From Rusavskia elegans (lineage: Eukaryota > Ascomycota > Lecanoromycetes > Teloschistales > Teloschistaceae), in the NCBI GenBank assembly GCA_011316305.1, contig SAUG01000145.1, positions 1-64,000 of the forward strand: a stretch of DNA of 64,000 nucleotides, given 5' to 3'. Made by a program: the position numbers and the translations under genes. The notes under the pieces were generated by a model. It was not told the origin of the DNA, searched no databases, and was given only the letters and a program-made list of their open reading frames with translations. Positions 12,771-27,000 of this stretch are shown here, in pieces; within the stretch, counting starts at the first letter, position 1; each line of letters starts with the position of its first letter.

Positions 12771-13430
12771 CTATAAATCTAATAGCAAATCGCTTTCTAT
12801 ATAAAAGGTTCGAATTAATTACGCTTTATATAAGCGTACGACTAGAAGGTCTAGAAAACCTTCTATAGAACCTAATAATTCTAAAAATAATAGAATTAAC
12901 TTTCTATTACTATAGAAAGGACGCGATATATTTCGTATATTAAAATTACTTTCGGATATAATAAGCCGCCGACGCGGTAGCGATAGATTAGTAATAACTA
13001 TTTCCGATAAAAGATATAATACCAAAATAAACTCTATTACTAGAAATATATACTACAGTCTAGGTATTTTATATTAAACGGTATATAAAGCTACTATTAA
13101 TAAGATAGTTTATAGTAAAATAATTTCTAGTATACGAAATATATTTTTCTAATTTTAGAATTAGAACGTATATAAATAGAAGTATATATAGACTATCTAA
13201 TATAAATTAAAAAAAAAGCCGGGCTATAGAATATAGAAATAAAGACTAGTTTTCTTTTTTATAAAAAGTTTTTATATATATCTAAAGACGTAATACTATA
13301 TATTTAATTTTTGGTAAAATACTATAATAATACTATAGCTAGATATTTTAGATATTAACGAATTTTATTATTTAATTATCGTAGCTATAGCTAGCCGAAT
13401 TTATCTAAATATATTAGAAAATATATATAA
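12771..13430 (+). pseudogene. Gypsy A linker and integrase H2C2 finger
   Basis: One plus frame keeps stop-free runs of about 26 and 57 codons (12,840-13,070) with only a TAG between them, so it is old coding sequence. Near 13,310-13,430 the translation ARYFRY*RILLFNYRSYS*P resembles the family pattern AGHFGxxRTLxLxxRxYYWP: the integrase N-terminal HHCC finger with its His and Trp codons destroyed by RIP. Copia 2 inserted immediately after the KYIRKY block, and the integrase continues at 37,065. An open frame on the opposite strand at 12,819-13,025 is a shadow of this coding sequence. Confidence 0.7.
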
Positions 13431-13435
13431 ATATA

Positions 13436-13611
13436 TATTGGAAGTACGTATTACGTATAACAGCTGTACTAAGGCGCTTAGGGCGCTAGTACCGATCAGG
13501 CCTAGTAACTTTCGGCGCTAAGGCCCTGCTACCTCCTTCTTATATATTTAGTTTAGGCGAAAGCCTACCTTGGTAAATAAAGCTTAATATTCTATATATA
13601 TAATTTTAATA
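13436..13611 (+). repeat. Copia 2 5' LTR
   Basis: 176 bp, starting TATTGGAAGT (ancestrally TGTTGGAAGT, one G to A) and ending ATTTTAATA. Outer bases keep AACAGCTGTA and ATCAGG; inner bases have few CA/TG. Confidence 0.85.
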
Positions 13612-16600
13612 GGTTATAAACCCGAAAGTTTAGGCCGAATTAGTTTATAATAGTTATTATTATTATTTACGAGTATTATATTCTTATATTTAACGCTTTT
13701 AAATATTTATCGAATCTTCTATCCTATCTATCTTTTCGAATTCGATATATTAAACCGTATAAAGTATCTAATATAGCGAATAACGAAGTCTATAGTTATA
13801 CTACCTATAAGTACTCCGGTAACTACCGAAATTATAAATAGCTAAGTAGATCCTTTTCGTCTTACTTTACGACCCTTCTAGCTATTTAAACTACTAACCT
13901 CCTTACTTTTAGATAGAATATAAGTCGCTAACTTACTATATATAGATACGTTATTATAGGAAGATTATACTAGATATAGTAGTTAAGCTTTTAAAATATA
14001 ATCTTCTATAATTATTAGCTCTATATTCTACTATCTAACTAACGCTAGCTATCGATATATATTCCAAAGTAATCTAGATAGCCGAGTTTCTATTAGCTAT
14101 CGGAAATAAATATAGGAAGTAACTGCCTAATTAATTTAGTATAGGCTAGAACCTCTATAAAATAGAAGGGCTAGTAGACTATATTCCTAGCTATTATATT
14201 TTTTCCTAATCTCCTAATAGTCTAAACGAGCTCCTACTATTCCTAAATTAACTATCGCTCGCCTCTAGAGCTAGAGCTATCGAGCCTAGCTTTCGGTCTT
14301 ACTAGCTATATCGTCTAGTCCTAAGTAGTATAAGAACTCGAAGCTTTCTATTTATTACTAAAGACTATTATTATATCGTTTTAACTTTTAAAGTTTTACC
14401 TAATCTATTCTAAACCTTATATCTATCTTTATATTATTATTATTATTAAGATCTTATACTAATTCTTATAACCTTAATAGTTTTAAATAATATTTTTTTT
14501 AAAGACTACCTAATAACTTCCGGGTAAGTTAAACCGCTTATAATTTCTAATTTTCTATTAAAGATTACGGGCTTTTATATAACTAGTAGTAAAGTAACTT
14601 TACTATCTAGAGCTACCTATACCCGGATTCTAATTACTATTTATCGAAGTTACCTTCTATTATATCTAAAAACGACCCTAGTTTTTTTACCGCCTTTAGC
14701 TCTTTTCCGATACCTCTAAGCCTAAATAATCTATTCGGCCTCGAAGTTATTATATCTTCTAGTTATTCGCCTCTAGGTTCTTTTTTAAATATATTTCTCT
14801 ATAACGCTACTCTTTATAGTATTCTATAGTCTAGTACTAAATTTAGTAATATCTCTACCCCTATAATATTAGTAATAGATAATACTAAGCTAGATAGTTC
14901 CGGCTATCCTATTAATATAGTTCTGAAGCTCGAAACCTGCTCGGACTATAAGAATTAGGAGGAAGCTATTATAGCCTACCTCGTTTTTAATAACTTCTAA
15001 GCCGCTAGAAGAGACCTTTATTCCCGGCTCCTTCTAACTATAAAAAAGAACGTATAGAGCGCGCCTATATAGCGATTAAAATAATCTATAGTACTAACGC
15101 TAAAAATTTTATTAAAAATATTATATTAGATACTAAAAAGATACTAGATAAATTCTAGATATAATATAGAGTCTATAATACCGGTAAATTTATAGAACTC
15201 GATCCCTAGCTAGATATCCTCTATTATAATAGCTCTTTCGAGAGTATAGAAGCTTATATAGCTAAATTTCGCGAGCTTACTAACGAGATTTTAGCTATAG
15301 ACGTAATTATCTTAGAGAGCCTTTTTATTTTAAAATTCCTTTATAGCTTTAGGGCCGCGGATAAACGAAAATAGAAGGTAGTTATCCTAGATAAAACTAT
15401 TAGTACGACCGTTAGTAAGGAATATTACTAATATAGTAATCTCGAGTCTACTACTACTAGAACTAAAGCCTTTCTATCTACGAGTAACCCGAATAAGCGA
15501 GTTATTAAAGTCGACTATTATTTATACTATAATCGAAATAGCTATATAAAAGAAACCTACTATAGTCTTTATCCTAAATTAAAGAAGGTTTAGATAGTAG
15601 AAAAATAGAAGAATAGCGGCAGTAAATACTAAAAAGGTAATAATAATAAAGATAAAAACGGTAAGAAAAAGAATAGTAAAAATAGTAAAAATATTAAATC
15701 TAAAAATAATAAATCTAAAAATAAATCTATCGAGTCTAAAAAGTTATTAAATTTTATTATAATAGTAACGGCTCCTATTAATTTTAGTTTCGTAACTTTC
15801 GTTCCTACGGTTTTATCGGCTTTATTAAATAAACTAGATTTTACTAATAGTTAGATATTTAACTTTACCTATAACTATTATACTACTATCTAGCGGTACC
15901 TCTTTATCGAATCTAATATAAAACCTATCTAAAGCGAGCTTATAATAGGTATCGGTAGTACTATTAGCCTTTAACCGATTACCGAAAAGACTATCGTACT
16001 TAACTATTATATTAATAGTAAATACCGTTCTATAGAATTCTATAATATCTTTTATACCCCCGGATCTGGTATTAACCTCCTATTAATATTATAAATTTAG
16101 AAGATTGATACTAAAGTAATAGTTAAAAATTCTAGCTTTAGCTTTAGCTTTAGTATTCCGGATTTAATATTAACTACCTATACGTATAATAGTCTATTCC
16201 TATTAAATATTAATACTATATAGCGCGGCTCTATAAAGTCTTTTTTTTTCTATTTTTTTTTCTTTTCCGTTTTCGTCTTTATTTTTATTAATACCTAATA
16301 TAGCCTTAAAAGCCCTCGCTAAAATATCGGTAGAAATAGAAAATATCTAGTATACCCGGTTTAGATATCTAAATAATAAGAATTTATATAAATTCGCGAA
16401 TATATCTATAGGGATCGATTTATTTAAGATTTCTAAATCTAAATCCGATTTCTATAAGGTTTATATTCTGGGTAAATAATATAAATAGCTTTATAAAAAC
16501 TATATCCGCTCCGGTAGCGGTTCTATAGACCTTATATATACTAACTATATAGGTCCTATTCGAGAAGGTAAGATTCTAGTTATATATAATAGGAGTTAAT

Positions 16601-16650
16601 ATATTTTTACCTTTCTAGATAATACTACCTAGAAGTATAGTATCTATATA
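13612..16650 (+). pseudogene. Copia 2 gag, protease and integrase N-terminal part
   Basis: A gag-like frame is readable at about 15,060-15,470 (LESLFILKFLYSFR and FRELTNEILAID resemble the UBN2-type gag of plant and fungal copia). Near 15,510-15,560 the sequence YYLYYNRNSYIKETYYS has the spacing of a CxxCxxxGHxxxxC zinc knuckle with Cys and His codons turned to Tyr. A Lys/Asn-rich linker follows (15,640-15,760), then the protease region (about 15,830-16,100) and the start of the integrase up to the hAT insertion at 16,653. Stops are mainly TAG. Confidence 0.75.
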
Positions 16651-17059
16651 ACTAGTCTGGCCACTTCGGGTCGGGTCGAATCCTAGTATTGGAACCGAGA
16701 GTCGGGTCGGGTTATTAAATAGGATCCGACGGGAACCCGATCCGACCCGATTTATAATTATATTAGATAGTCGAATATAAAAGTAATTATAGGTAATATA
16801 AACGGTAATATATTCTATTTAATACTAGCTTATATACCGGTACTATATAAATAGTATTATTTTCCCCGAAATAATCCTACAGATATATATCTTTCTTCTA
16901 GAGCTTTTAATCCTTTAGAGCTTATTATTAACTAGCTATCGTTATATTCCCGGCTATACCCCCAGATTCTATATTAACCTTTTAATAAACCAGGCGTCCT
17001 TCTATTAAATAGTAATACGTTTAGTATAGATTGCGGCTAGTTAATAATCTATAAAAAAT

Positions 17060-18851
17060 AAATATAGTCGGATATATATAGTAATATAGTAAAGTAATAT
17101 ACTTATTTATTAGGAAAGTAATTATATATCCTTCTATTATATCCTATAGAACTACTAATACTATACTTTATATCCTATCGATCCCCCTATTTATATTTAC
17201 AGTAGCGACGTCGGTAACAATTTCGCGATATAGTCTAGTAAAAGATACTTTAAAAATAAGAGGTTTAAAGCCCTTCTAGTATCTATAGATTTTTTAAAGA
17301 GCGACGGTTCTAGGCTTCTATTTATATTTCTTTCGATAGATTATTAGCTAGACTATTTAGAATATATTACCCTAGAGTATTACCGGTACTATAGCGCTAT
17401 AAGATTTCCTTTTATCTTTCCCGATTCTACTTCCTTAAGTCTTCGCTATACTTCTATAGGACGGAATTAATTTTTTACCTAGAAAAGTTTTAGTATTATT
17501 ATACGATTAATTATATTATTTTAATATCTTACCTCTATTTAGATTTATACGTACTATATATTATACTACGACGAATAAAAGAAATAAAAGACTAATAATA
17601 GAGTAAAGTATAATACGGTACGGTATATACTATATTAGTATCTTATTATAGTAGTTAATTATTAAAGAATAGAAGATTAGAAATAAGGTAAAGTTATTTA
17701 GATAATCGTCGGCTATATTATAGCTAGAGGATTAGGGCTCTAAACGAGCCCGTATACTTCTATAAACTTCTAGCGTATTCTACTACTATAATACGTAAAG
17801 TCTTTAGATAATTCTATAGCTACTAATTATATTACCCTACTATATTACTTAGTATACTATCTACTATATCTAAATTAAAACTACTATCTATAAAACCGAA
17901 ATTAGTTATAAACTATAAACGCGGTAAAAAGTAGTCCGATACCGAATATAAATTCTATAAGAGATAGAATACGGACTATATTACGATATATAAATACCTT
18001 AAGAAATTTAAAGGAATAGATCTCTAGAAAAGCGTAGATATAGAGACGAGGGCCGTATTAAAATAGAATATAAGAGATTAGGAGATAGACTATAGAGTCG
18101 AGAAAGGGATCAATAGTAATATAATACGGTAATATATACTATACTAAGTACTAATCTATATATAATATTATACTACGAGAACGATCTATATATTAAAGCT
18201 CTTACAGAAAATACGGAAAAGGCGATAACTATCGAGTAGGTAAAATAGGAATAAAGTAAAGTAATATATTAGAATAATATATCGAGTATAAATAGAGCTA
18301 TCTAATATAGGAATATCTATTTCTAATACTTTCTCTAGTCTAATATCGCTTTTAACGGTCCGAATAGAATAATTTTAATAAAGTATATAGCCCTAATTAT
18401 AAATCTTAATTAATAATAAGTAATCTATTATACCGGCCTCTAAAAACTTTAGTCCGCTAGAACTCTAGACCCCCTAGAGAAATAGACGGCGTTTATTAAG
18501 GAATTTAGTTATAGCGGGAATACGGCTAATAAGTATATTAAGTCTCCCTATAGAAAGGAAGATAAAAATAGCGATAATATTATTAAAGTTAATAAAAAGG
18601 ATTAGATAGTAGAGAAGTACTCTTCTACGCAGGATAATACTAAGCTTAAAGATAATAAGGGTTTAGCTAGAAGTATTAATTTTAATTAGGACGAAGATAA
18701 AGATAAGGATAAAGATAAGGATATAGAAGAAAGAGGAGATATAAAAAGGGAGGCGGAGGCGGAAGCTGAAGACGATAAGGATAAAAATATAAAGGAGATT
18801 ATTAAACTTTCTAACTAGTTACCTATATCTAGGAATAGTAGACTTAGATAA
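17060..18851 (+). pseudogene. Second gene of the hAT (acidic C-terminus), copy 1
   Basis: A plus-strand frame with unusually few stops for this DNA: in the last ~120 codons only three TAG interrupt it before TAA at 18,849-18,851. The C-terminal part holds a charged stretch from about 18,689 (DEDKDKDKDKDIEERG, then EAEAEAEDDKDKN). Further upstream, short blocks such as DLYIKALTENTEKAITIE are readable (about 18,190-18,240). The same frame is present in copy 2 (about 48,970-50,810). I do not recognise the family. Position, convergent to the transposase and inside the same inverted repeats, suggests an accessory protein of the transposon; a captured host gene is the alternative. Confidence 0.55.
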
Positions 18852-19689
18852 ATATATTACTTCGATATATTACTATATTATTAATAAAAGAACTAATTTT
18901 ATCTAAATAATATATTTTAATATAAAATTATAGATTTAAAATCCTTAAATTCGTAGATTTTAATTATTAAACTAATTTAAATTCTATTTTTATTCTAAGA
19001 TATATATAAAGAGACTAAGGTTCTAATATAGAGTAAATTAGATACCTACGTAGTAGAATTAGTAATTAAAGTTTAATAATAGATAATAAGAAATTAAATA
19101 ATTAATATTTTAATTTTAAATCTTTTTATTATAAACTTTATTAATTTTTTATTTAGCTAGAAGTTAATTATCTCTTTTATAGCTGTCTTTACTTTAATTT
19201 TTAGCGAAATAATTTTATTTAAAATATAAAAAGTTATTTCTATATAAATTAAATTAAGTTTCGAAATTTTATCTAAAGTTTAATAAAAGTATTCTATATA
19301 AATCTATTATAAAAAAATAATTAATAATTATTATTTTATTAATTAATTCGATCTATTCTAGTAAGATTTTTACGATATTTATATTATCTACTATATAATA
19401 AACCTTATTAAAATATAAAATATCTATTTAAAACGGTAAAACCTTAAATTTTTTTATTTTTTTAATCTTTTTCTATTTATTAAAGTCGAAATTTTAGAAT
19501 TTAATATTTAAATAGATAAAATAGTCTAAATATTAGGAATAGATATTTATTCTCTAAGCTAAAGAGTATTTAGATTAATCTATCTAAAATACTCCTAAAC
19601 TCCTTTTTAAAGGGATCCTATTTTCTAGGTAGAACTCTATCCTCTAGTTCTATCCGGTTATATATATCCTATAGCTTCTTTAAAGCTTC

Positions 19690-21002
19690 TTTAATTTCTA
19701 AACCTATAGTACGGTTATAGTATTTAATTATTATTATCTATTCTATATACTCTGGAGTTATTTAGACTTAATCCTACCGATAAACTCTCCTTATAAAACT
19801 AAAAGTCCGTTTTATTTCTACCGAGGATATTAGATAAATAAGAATATCGCGAACTATCTACGCTAGTTTTAGAAAATTTAAAGTATTATTTTTCTAAAAT
19901 ATCTAATTTAGATTCTCCTCGGTAGTATTAGCGCGAAGATATTAATTAGCTTCGGAAGTAGCTACTCGAGGACGCTAGAATTATCGAGAAATATTATTTA
20001 AAATAGATAAAATAGGCTTTAGACTAATTAGTAAAATTATAATATATTATCCTTTTATATTATTTTATTCTCTTCTATACGGCGGGTTTTAGGCTTTAAT
20101 AGATTAATAGGCTCCCTATAGTATTTAGTAAAGTATTCCTTAAATTCGTTCCGATACCTATTTTTATACCCTAAAAAGTCTTCTATTTCTTTATTATTAT
20201 CTTCTTTATCCTAGTTTCGATAAAGGCTAAGCTTTATTATAGGATCTAGAATATTCGTAATATTATAAATTAATCTACTTTTACCTTTAGTATAAAAATA
20301 GTACTTCGTAAGCTTTATATTAGTATTATTATAAACTATTAGTATTATTTCTTTATTAGCGTAGTTTAATAATCGAACTACTTCCTCTATTTTAATAAAA
20401 TAATCGAAAATAGTACTGTAAAGTCGGAATACTAAATAAATTCTAATATCTATAGTTTTTAAAACTAATAAAGTAATTTTATAGAACGGCTATAATATAC
20501 TACCTATAAAGAGAAAAGATTACTACTTATCTATATTAAGGGTAATCCTTTATATTTATAGGTCTTGCGAATTCTTTTTTATAAATTTATTAATAAAATA
20601 GGGTAATTAATATACCCGACGAATTATAAAATATATCGGATTCTATCGAATATAAATATCTTAAATTATATTCCTAGGTTAGAAATCAGAATCGACCTTT
20701 TTCTAGATTTTTTTAAAGCGAAGCTTATATTAAGGGGAGGTAAAAATATAGACTATAATAGTACGAGCCTAAAATAAATATTAGTTTTAAAACTTCTAAA
20801 TTTATATCATCTACGTATATTACCTTTTTTACGATACTTAATAGGCTAGTACTAATAGCCCTAATTTATTTTTTACTTTGTTTTTAGATAAACTCGTTAC
20901 TAATTATTTATAATCTAATAGCTTTAATAAAGTTTTAGGCTACTAGATTAATTATATAAGCTAGGTAAGGTAGGGAGTTTTAGGCTCGATTCTATCGGCT
21001 AT
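19690..21002 (-). pseudogene. hAT transposase, C-terminal part, copy 1
   Basis: On the minus strand the translation around 19,760-19,925 reads, with RIP stops ignored, NNTLNFLKLV-IARDIL followed by a block equivalent to YLISSIGIEQTFSF in copy 2. This matches the hAT C-terminal dimerisation domain, whose family pattern is (Y/F)PxLxxxARDxLxxPxSSxxxERxFS. The part is cut off from its N-terminus by the element at 21,003-31,268. A functional transposase would cut and paste elements carrying TAG...GGCC-type ends, probably including the small elements in this window. Confidence 0.8.
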
Positions 21003-24000
21003 TACCTAAAGGTCTGTTATAGACGTTATCACAGCATGTTAATATCATACGACAGGCTATAACCTTATATAGATATTTAATATAATATAATAAATTACTC
21101 GATATACCTATACTATAGTCTTTATAAAGAATAAAATATATATAGTAGATTAAGTAATATTTTTTAAAGATATTAATTTCTATATACTCTAAAATTAAAT
21201 TTAGATATATTCTAATATAGTATCTTTTTTGAATATTAGTCTAATATTATATAATATAACTCCTATCTTATATTTATAGACTATAGTAAATTACCTGGGA
21301 ATTTACTACTAATATATCTTTTTAAACTATTTTATAATAAATCCAAGTTAGTAGATTAAGCCGTATATATCTTATATCGTATATTAAGTTAGGTTAACTA
21401 TTAAGTACCCGTAAAAACTCTTCTTCTTATATAGTTAATAAGATATTCCCTTATAGCTCTACATTAAAATAATATTCGCGTAAAGTTCTATATCGAAACT
21501 AATAATAAAAATAAGCTCCTATTAATATATATAAGGTACGTCGCTAGATATATTCCTTATAGTATCGGCGGTAGGTAAACTATTACGTATTATAATCCTG
21601 CCGAGCTTTTAAAAAACTATTTAGTCTAGGGAGCTGCTTAATTAAAATACGAGGATACCGCCTCCGCTCTAGTATTCGTATTTAGGTATAAACTATTAAG
21701 ATTATATTAGTAGTAAGAGAGGAAGAACTCTATAGGTAACTTTTTATATTTATTTATCCGCTTATATCTAACTCTGTACTAAACCCCTTATAATTCTATA
21801 GTATTATACCCCGCGGTACCTATAGACTTCCTATAAAAACTCTATATCTAGTAGTCCTAATATTTATCTATATTATAATAATTCGTATCGGTATCCGAAA
21901 TAGTTAGTAATCTACTATTTATCTATATTTACCTATATACTGTCTATATATATCTATCTATATAATATCTATATAATATCTTTCGAAGCTTATAGAGATA
22001 AAGGCCTATAATAAAGTTAAAATATCGATATAATAGGCCCTAACTATCTATATCGCTATATATTAGCAGCTATCGATAGCAGGAAAAGATAGGAGGGAGC
22101 GATATACTAGGAGAGAAAGAGATAAAAGAAGTATTAAAGGCGAAAGAGTATCCGTTTATTTAAATATCGCGTATAAAATCGTTTATAAAGTCGTTTATAA
22201 AGTTACTATACTATACGTTGTATAGTATATATTATAGGATACTATAGCCCCCTTATATAATTTTTAAAAGTCGACGGCTAGATATTATTAATAATAGAAG
22301 TATTCGGCAAGCGTTCTTATATATACGGAATTTCAGACTCGCTAGCTATATAAAGGAGAGGCTATATATAACCGTTAGATTCTTATTCTATAGCCCCTAT
22401 AAAGTTTTAAATCTGTTACTATAACTTAATATCAATATATAAGCCGTTAGTTATAATATAGTAGATATACTCGACGCTAGTAGAGAAAGCTATAGAAAAG
22501 AGGGTATAAAAAGCCTGTAGTAGATAGAGATAATAGAGGGCTATAATAAGAAGATCGGGTTAGAAGCGATATAAATAATATAATAGTAGGTCGGATTAGG
22601 CGACTTTTAAGATTTTATAGATTTTATAGGCGTTTCTATAGCGTTAGTAAAGCTATCGATAGATTATATAAAATTCGTAGAGTAAAAAAGATTTACTACT
22701 GTAGGCCCTAGAAGCGTATATTACTACTATAGAATTTAGTTATTTTCGATACTACTCTCGTTAGATTCCTGCGTAGGGTATAGTATAGCTAGCAGCTAAT
22801 ATTAGTAATTATTAGTTAATACTTTTTAAGATTTAATACCTCGATACCTTCTAACTAACGCGCCCTAACGCTACCTAAAACGCTATTAAATATACTTAAT
22901 ATCTATTATATTCTATAGTATTACTACGTAAAAGAGGTACGAGAAAAAAGAATCGCGTAGAAAAAGTAACTATCTAGTATTTTACTACTTCTACCCGACT
23001 CGACTAACGCGCCCCGAACGAACCTAATATATCTAAATATATACTTAATATCTAATATAATCTATAGAGCTATATAGAATAGAATATAGGAGGTTTAGAA
23101 TCGAGTAATAAGTCGAGTAATAAACGAGTAATAAAATAGAGGGTATAAATTAAGAATTTAAAGTACTAAATATATAAAGATATAGATAGTAAAATAGGAG
23201 GTGTAGAATATAGTATAAAGGGCGTAAAAAGCTAGTAAGCGAGGGCTTAAATCTAATATACGATGATATTAGTAGTATACTATAACTTATCGAAGAAAAA
23301 GAATTATACTCTTACTAGATCGCTTTTTAATCTATAGCTCGAGATAGTACTTATTTACTCTTCTAAGTAGTATAAAGAATATACTAGATCGATTTTCTAG
23401 TAAATTCAGTATCGTAAAAAGAGTAGTAATAATAATACCTATATTTATTCTATTAGACAGACTTATAACTAGTAGTTCTAATAGGTATCAGATAGATATA
23501 CTTTAATATTTTAGCCTAAAAAGACGTAGCGAATAGGATTTACTAATATAAAGTAGATAGAGTAAAGTAACTAGATAATCTATAGATAGTAGGTACTAAA
23601 AAAGAGTAGAATAAAGTAGAAGAAAATATATATAGAAGGAGCGATTGCTAAGAAGTTAACGATATCTTTTCGCCCCTAGTACTCTTCCCCCTAAATATAT
23701 AAAGTAGGTTCTCTAAGAAATTATATATTTAGTTAGATAATTACCTAAATATAGTATAGAGTAGTATTAATTATAGATAAAAGAGATTTAAATATCTACC
23801 CCCTGTTATCGATAATCCTAGATATATTACTATAGCCTTCCTAAGCTATATAAACTAGATATTATTATTATAATAAAGAAATAACTCGCTACTAATATCG
23901 AGGGAAAGAGAAATACTATTAGGCTTAGTCTTTTCCTATACCCTAACTATATAATTCTTTCGAGCCCCGATACCTAGTAATTCTATAATTATTATCGTCC

Positions 24001-27000
24001 GTAATTACCTTTTATATAGGATTTTAAGTACTATATCTTTTTCTTCGATAGTATTAAATAGAACTACTCTTATAAAAAGTATCTTCCGAGCTATAGTAAA
24101 CTTATATAAAAAGATTCCTTTAATCCTTCCTAGCTATTTACCCCGAAGCGAAATAAAATCTCTAGTTTTAAAAGTAATACGATATTTAGAGTCCCTACTT
24201 ATATTATTAGTCGAAGTCTTTTTCTAAAATATTCCGAATATAATAACGAGGGTAGAAATAAAGGGAATAAAGGAAAGTAGCGATATCGATAGACGGGAAG
24301 ACGTTAGGAACTTATAGGTTAGTAAAAGATAATTTACTATACTACTAAATACGAGCTCTAGATAGTATAATATTAGCTTTATAGTAGTCCTGGGCGTATA
24401 CGTTATAAAGCTATAAAGAGAACTTCTTATCGTCTATAAAAGGCGCAGATTAGGTTAGTTACCTAAAGTACTATTTAATATAGCTAGTTCGGAAATAACT
24501 AATTACGATAGGATAGATATACTCTAGATCTCTAACTATTATAATCTTAGTTTTATCCGATTCGGGTATAATAGAGTTTTCTAATAGATATTCGGATTAT
24601 TCTAATTATAGTAGTAAAATACTAAATAAGGATAGATATTATTAATAGATTAATCTTATATAGGCGGATAATATAGGTTCTGTTTCTATATATAAACTAG
24701 CGAGGAGGAATCGGAGATATTACTAGAGGCTTTCTTTTATTAAAAGAGTTTTAATAACTTTATATTTATTAGTCTTTAGGATAGCGAGCTTATATCCTCT
24801 TTACTAATTAGCTATAAGAGGATAGGATTTTTAGATAGAGATTTACTTATATTTATCCTCCCTAGTAAAAGTCGTATAATTATTAGAGGTTATATACTCT
24901 TTAGTAATATCCCGATAATAAAAAATAATATAGATATTAGGCCGCGCTATTATATTATAATATATATAGGCTTTCTTAATACTATCGGTATCTACTATAA
25001 AAGTTTTAGTAAGCTGGTTAAAATAGGTAAGATTTTATAGAGGCCGATTACCTTAATTACTATATATATCGACGACAGCTAATAGTTTATTATCGAAATT
25101 ATAGGAGTCCTGGTAGGAGGGAATAGCTAGGGTAGTAGAACGTTAGGATATAGGACTTTTATAGCCGCGATAGAATACTAGGACAGCTATAAGAGATATA
25201 TATTTATAGAGTCTTTAAAATACTTTATAGTTCTATTTTAGGAACTAGTCGACTTAGGTTCGAACTTCGTCCGATATTATAAATAATAATATAATAGTAT
25301 TACTTTTCGTAATATTAGTATAATACTAGGTAATATAATCGACTACGTTAAAACCGAGCCGGTAAGTAATTATAACTTTAATAGCGTTATAGTATATAGG
25401 CTGGATATATTCGGGTTTTAGCTAAATCCTTAAAAGTATTAGAAAAATAATTAAAAATTTAGTATTTTCTTATATTCGGAAACTTTAAAAGTAATATATA
25501 GGACTTTATAGTTTAGCCTAGTTTAGTAGGAACGGGAAGGCTATACGAATTAGTAGAAGAAAAAAAATAAGATAAAGGTATTACCTTAAAGCTCTATATA
25601 AAAGGTAATCTAAGTTCTAGGAATTAGAATAGTATTAAATAAAATATATTAAGATTATTTAGTAATATCTATATATTCGGAATAGGTAGTATCTATAGGT
25701 TTCGAGCGAACTAAGTCGAGTAAAGGCGTAATATTAACTAGGGGCGTTAGCTCTAGTTTTATATCTAGGTAGAAAATATATTAATATATTATTTAAAGTC
25801 CTAATTAGAATATTAGACCTATATTTATATACTAAATCCATTAAAATAAGTATTAGCCTTACTCTAACTAGTCCGTATAATTTTATTACCTTTTTCTCGC
25901 TTATATTACAGCCGGTAATAAAGTCTTATATTAACCCGAATATTAAATAGAAGGTTAGCTTATTAGTTACTTATAACTATATATTTACTATATCTATAAA
26001 TAGTTTTAGGACCTAGCAGGCCCTTATTAGTCGCTTATTAGAGTATATCTACGGTAAAGGCTATTATATAGACGTAGACCCTAGTTTCCTTACCGTCGAT
26101 AGTTATTAGAAGACCTTAATTAAATATAGAAAGACCTGACTACAAGCTTTAAATAACGTTAGGGAAACTAGCGCTATAAGGGCCGAGTATTAAAGAGAAA
26201 ATATTAGCCCGTCTTTTCCTTTCTTACTAATTAAGTGTAGCTAGTATTATATAGACTCCTATTAATAATTAATATATATTATAGTAGAGGCTAAAAATAT
26301 CGATAAAAACTAATAGCGGAACCGATAAAGTCTTTTCTTTTATATATATAAAAAGGTACTCCCTACCGTAATATATTAATTCTAGCTCCCTATAAAGTAG
26401 TAGCGATAGTTATAGAGGACTAAATATTCTTATTAATACTATATTACGGACCAGAAATTTTAATTTATATTTAATTAGCTAAGAACCAGGGCTAGGGCCT
26501 TTATACCGATAATCGAAGATAATATCCGTATATCGCTTAATAATATAAGCTTTAGAGACAATATAGAACTGGTTATCCGCTAAGTAGAGCTCTTTCGGGG
26601 TACTTTAGGGATAGACCGGCTATTTCTTTATCTCTAATTTAAATAGGGAATATAGATATAGCTTCTAAATACGTAGCGATATATCTCCTTACGCTAATAA
26701 TATAAAGTCCTTTCTAATAGCGTATACTCGTTCTATATAATTCTAAAGATCTAACTAATAATTATAATCTATATTAATATATCTTAAGCTAATAACGTCC
26801 GATAGGAAGATTAGAAAGCTATCTAGATACCTAGTAAATTACCCGGAGTATAAGAGAATTAAAATAGCCTACGTATTAGAGTAATATAACTCTCTAGGTT
26901 AGTTAATAAAATAAGTAATACTAATATATATTTAGGATCGAAAGTAAAAGGAAGAGATAATAACGCGAAATAGTTTAATTAGATCGAAGAAAAAGATAGA

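Noticed and set aside
12819..13025. 68-codon open frame on the minus strand
   Set aside because: It overlaps plus-strand gypsy A coding sequence with long open runs in the sense frame, so the antisense frame is a shadow.
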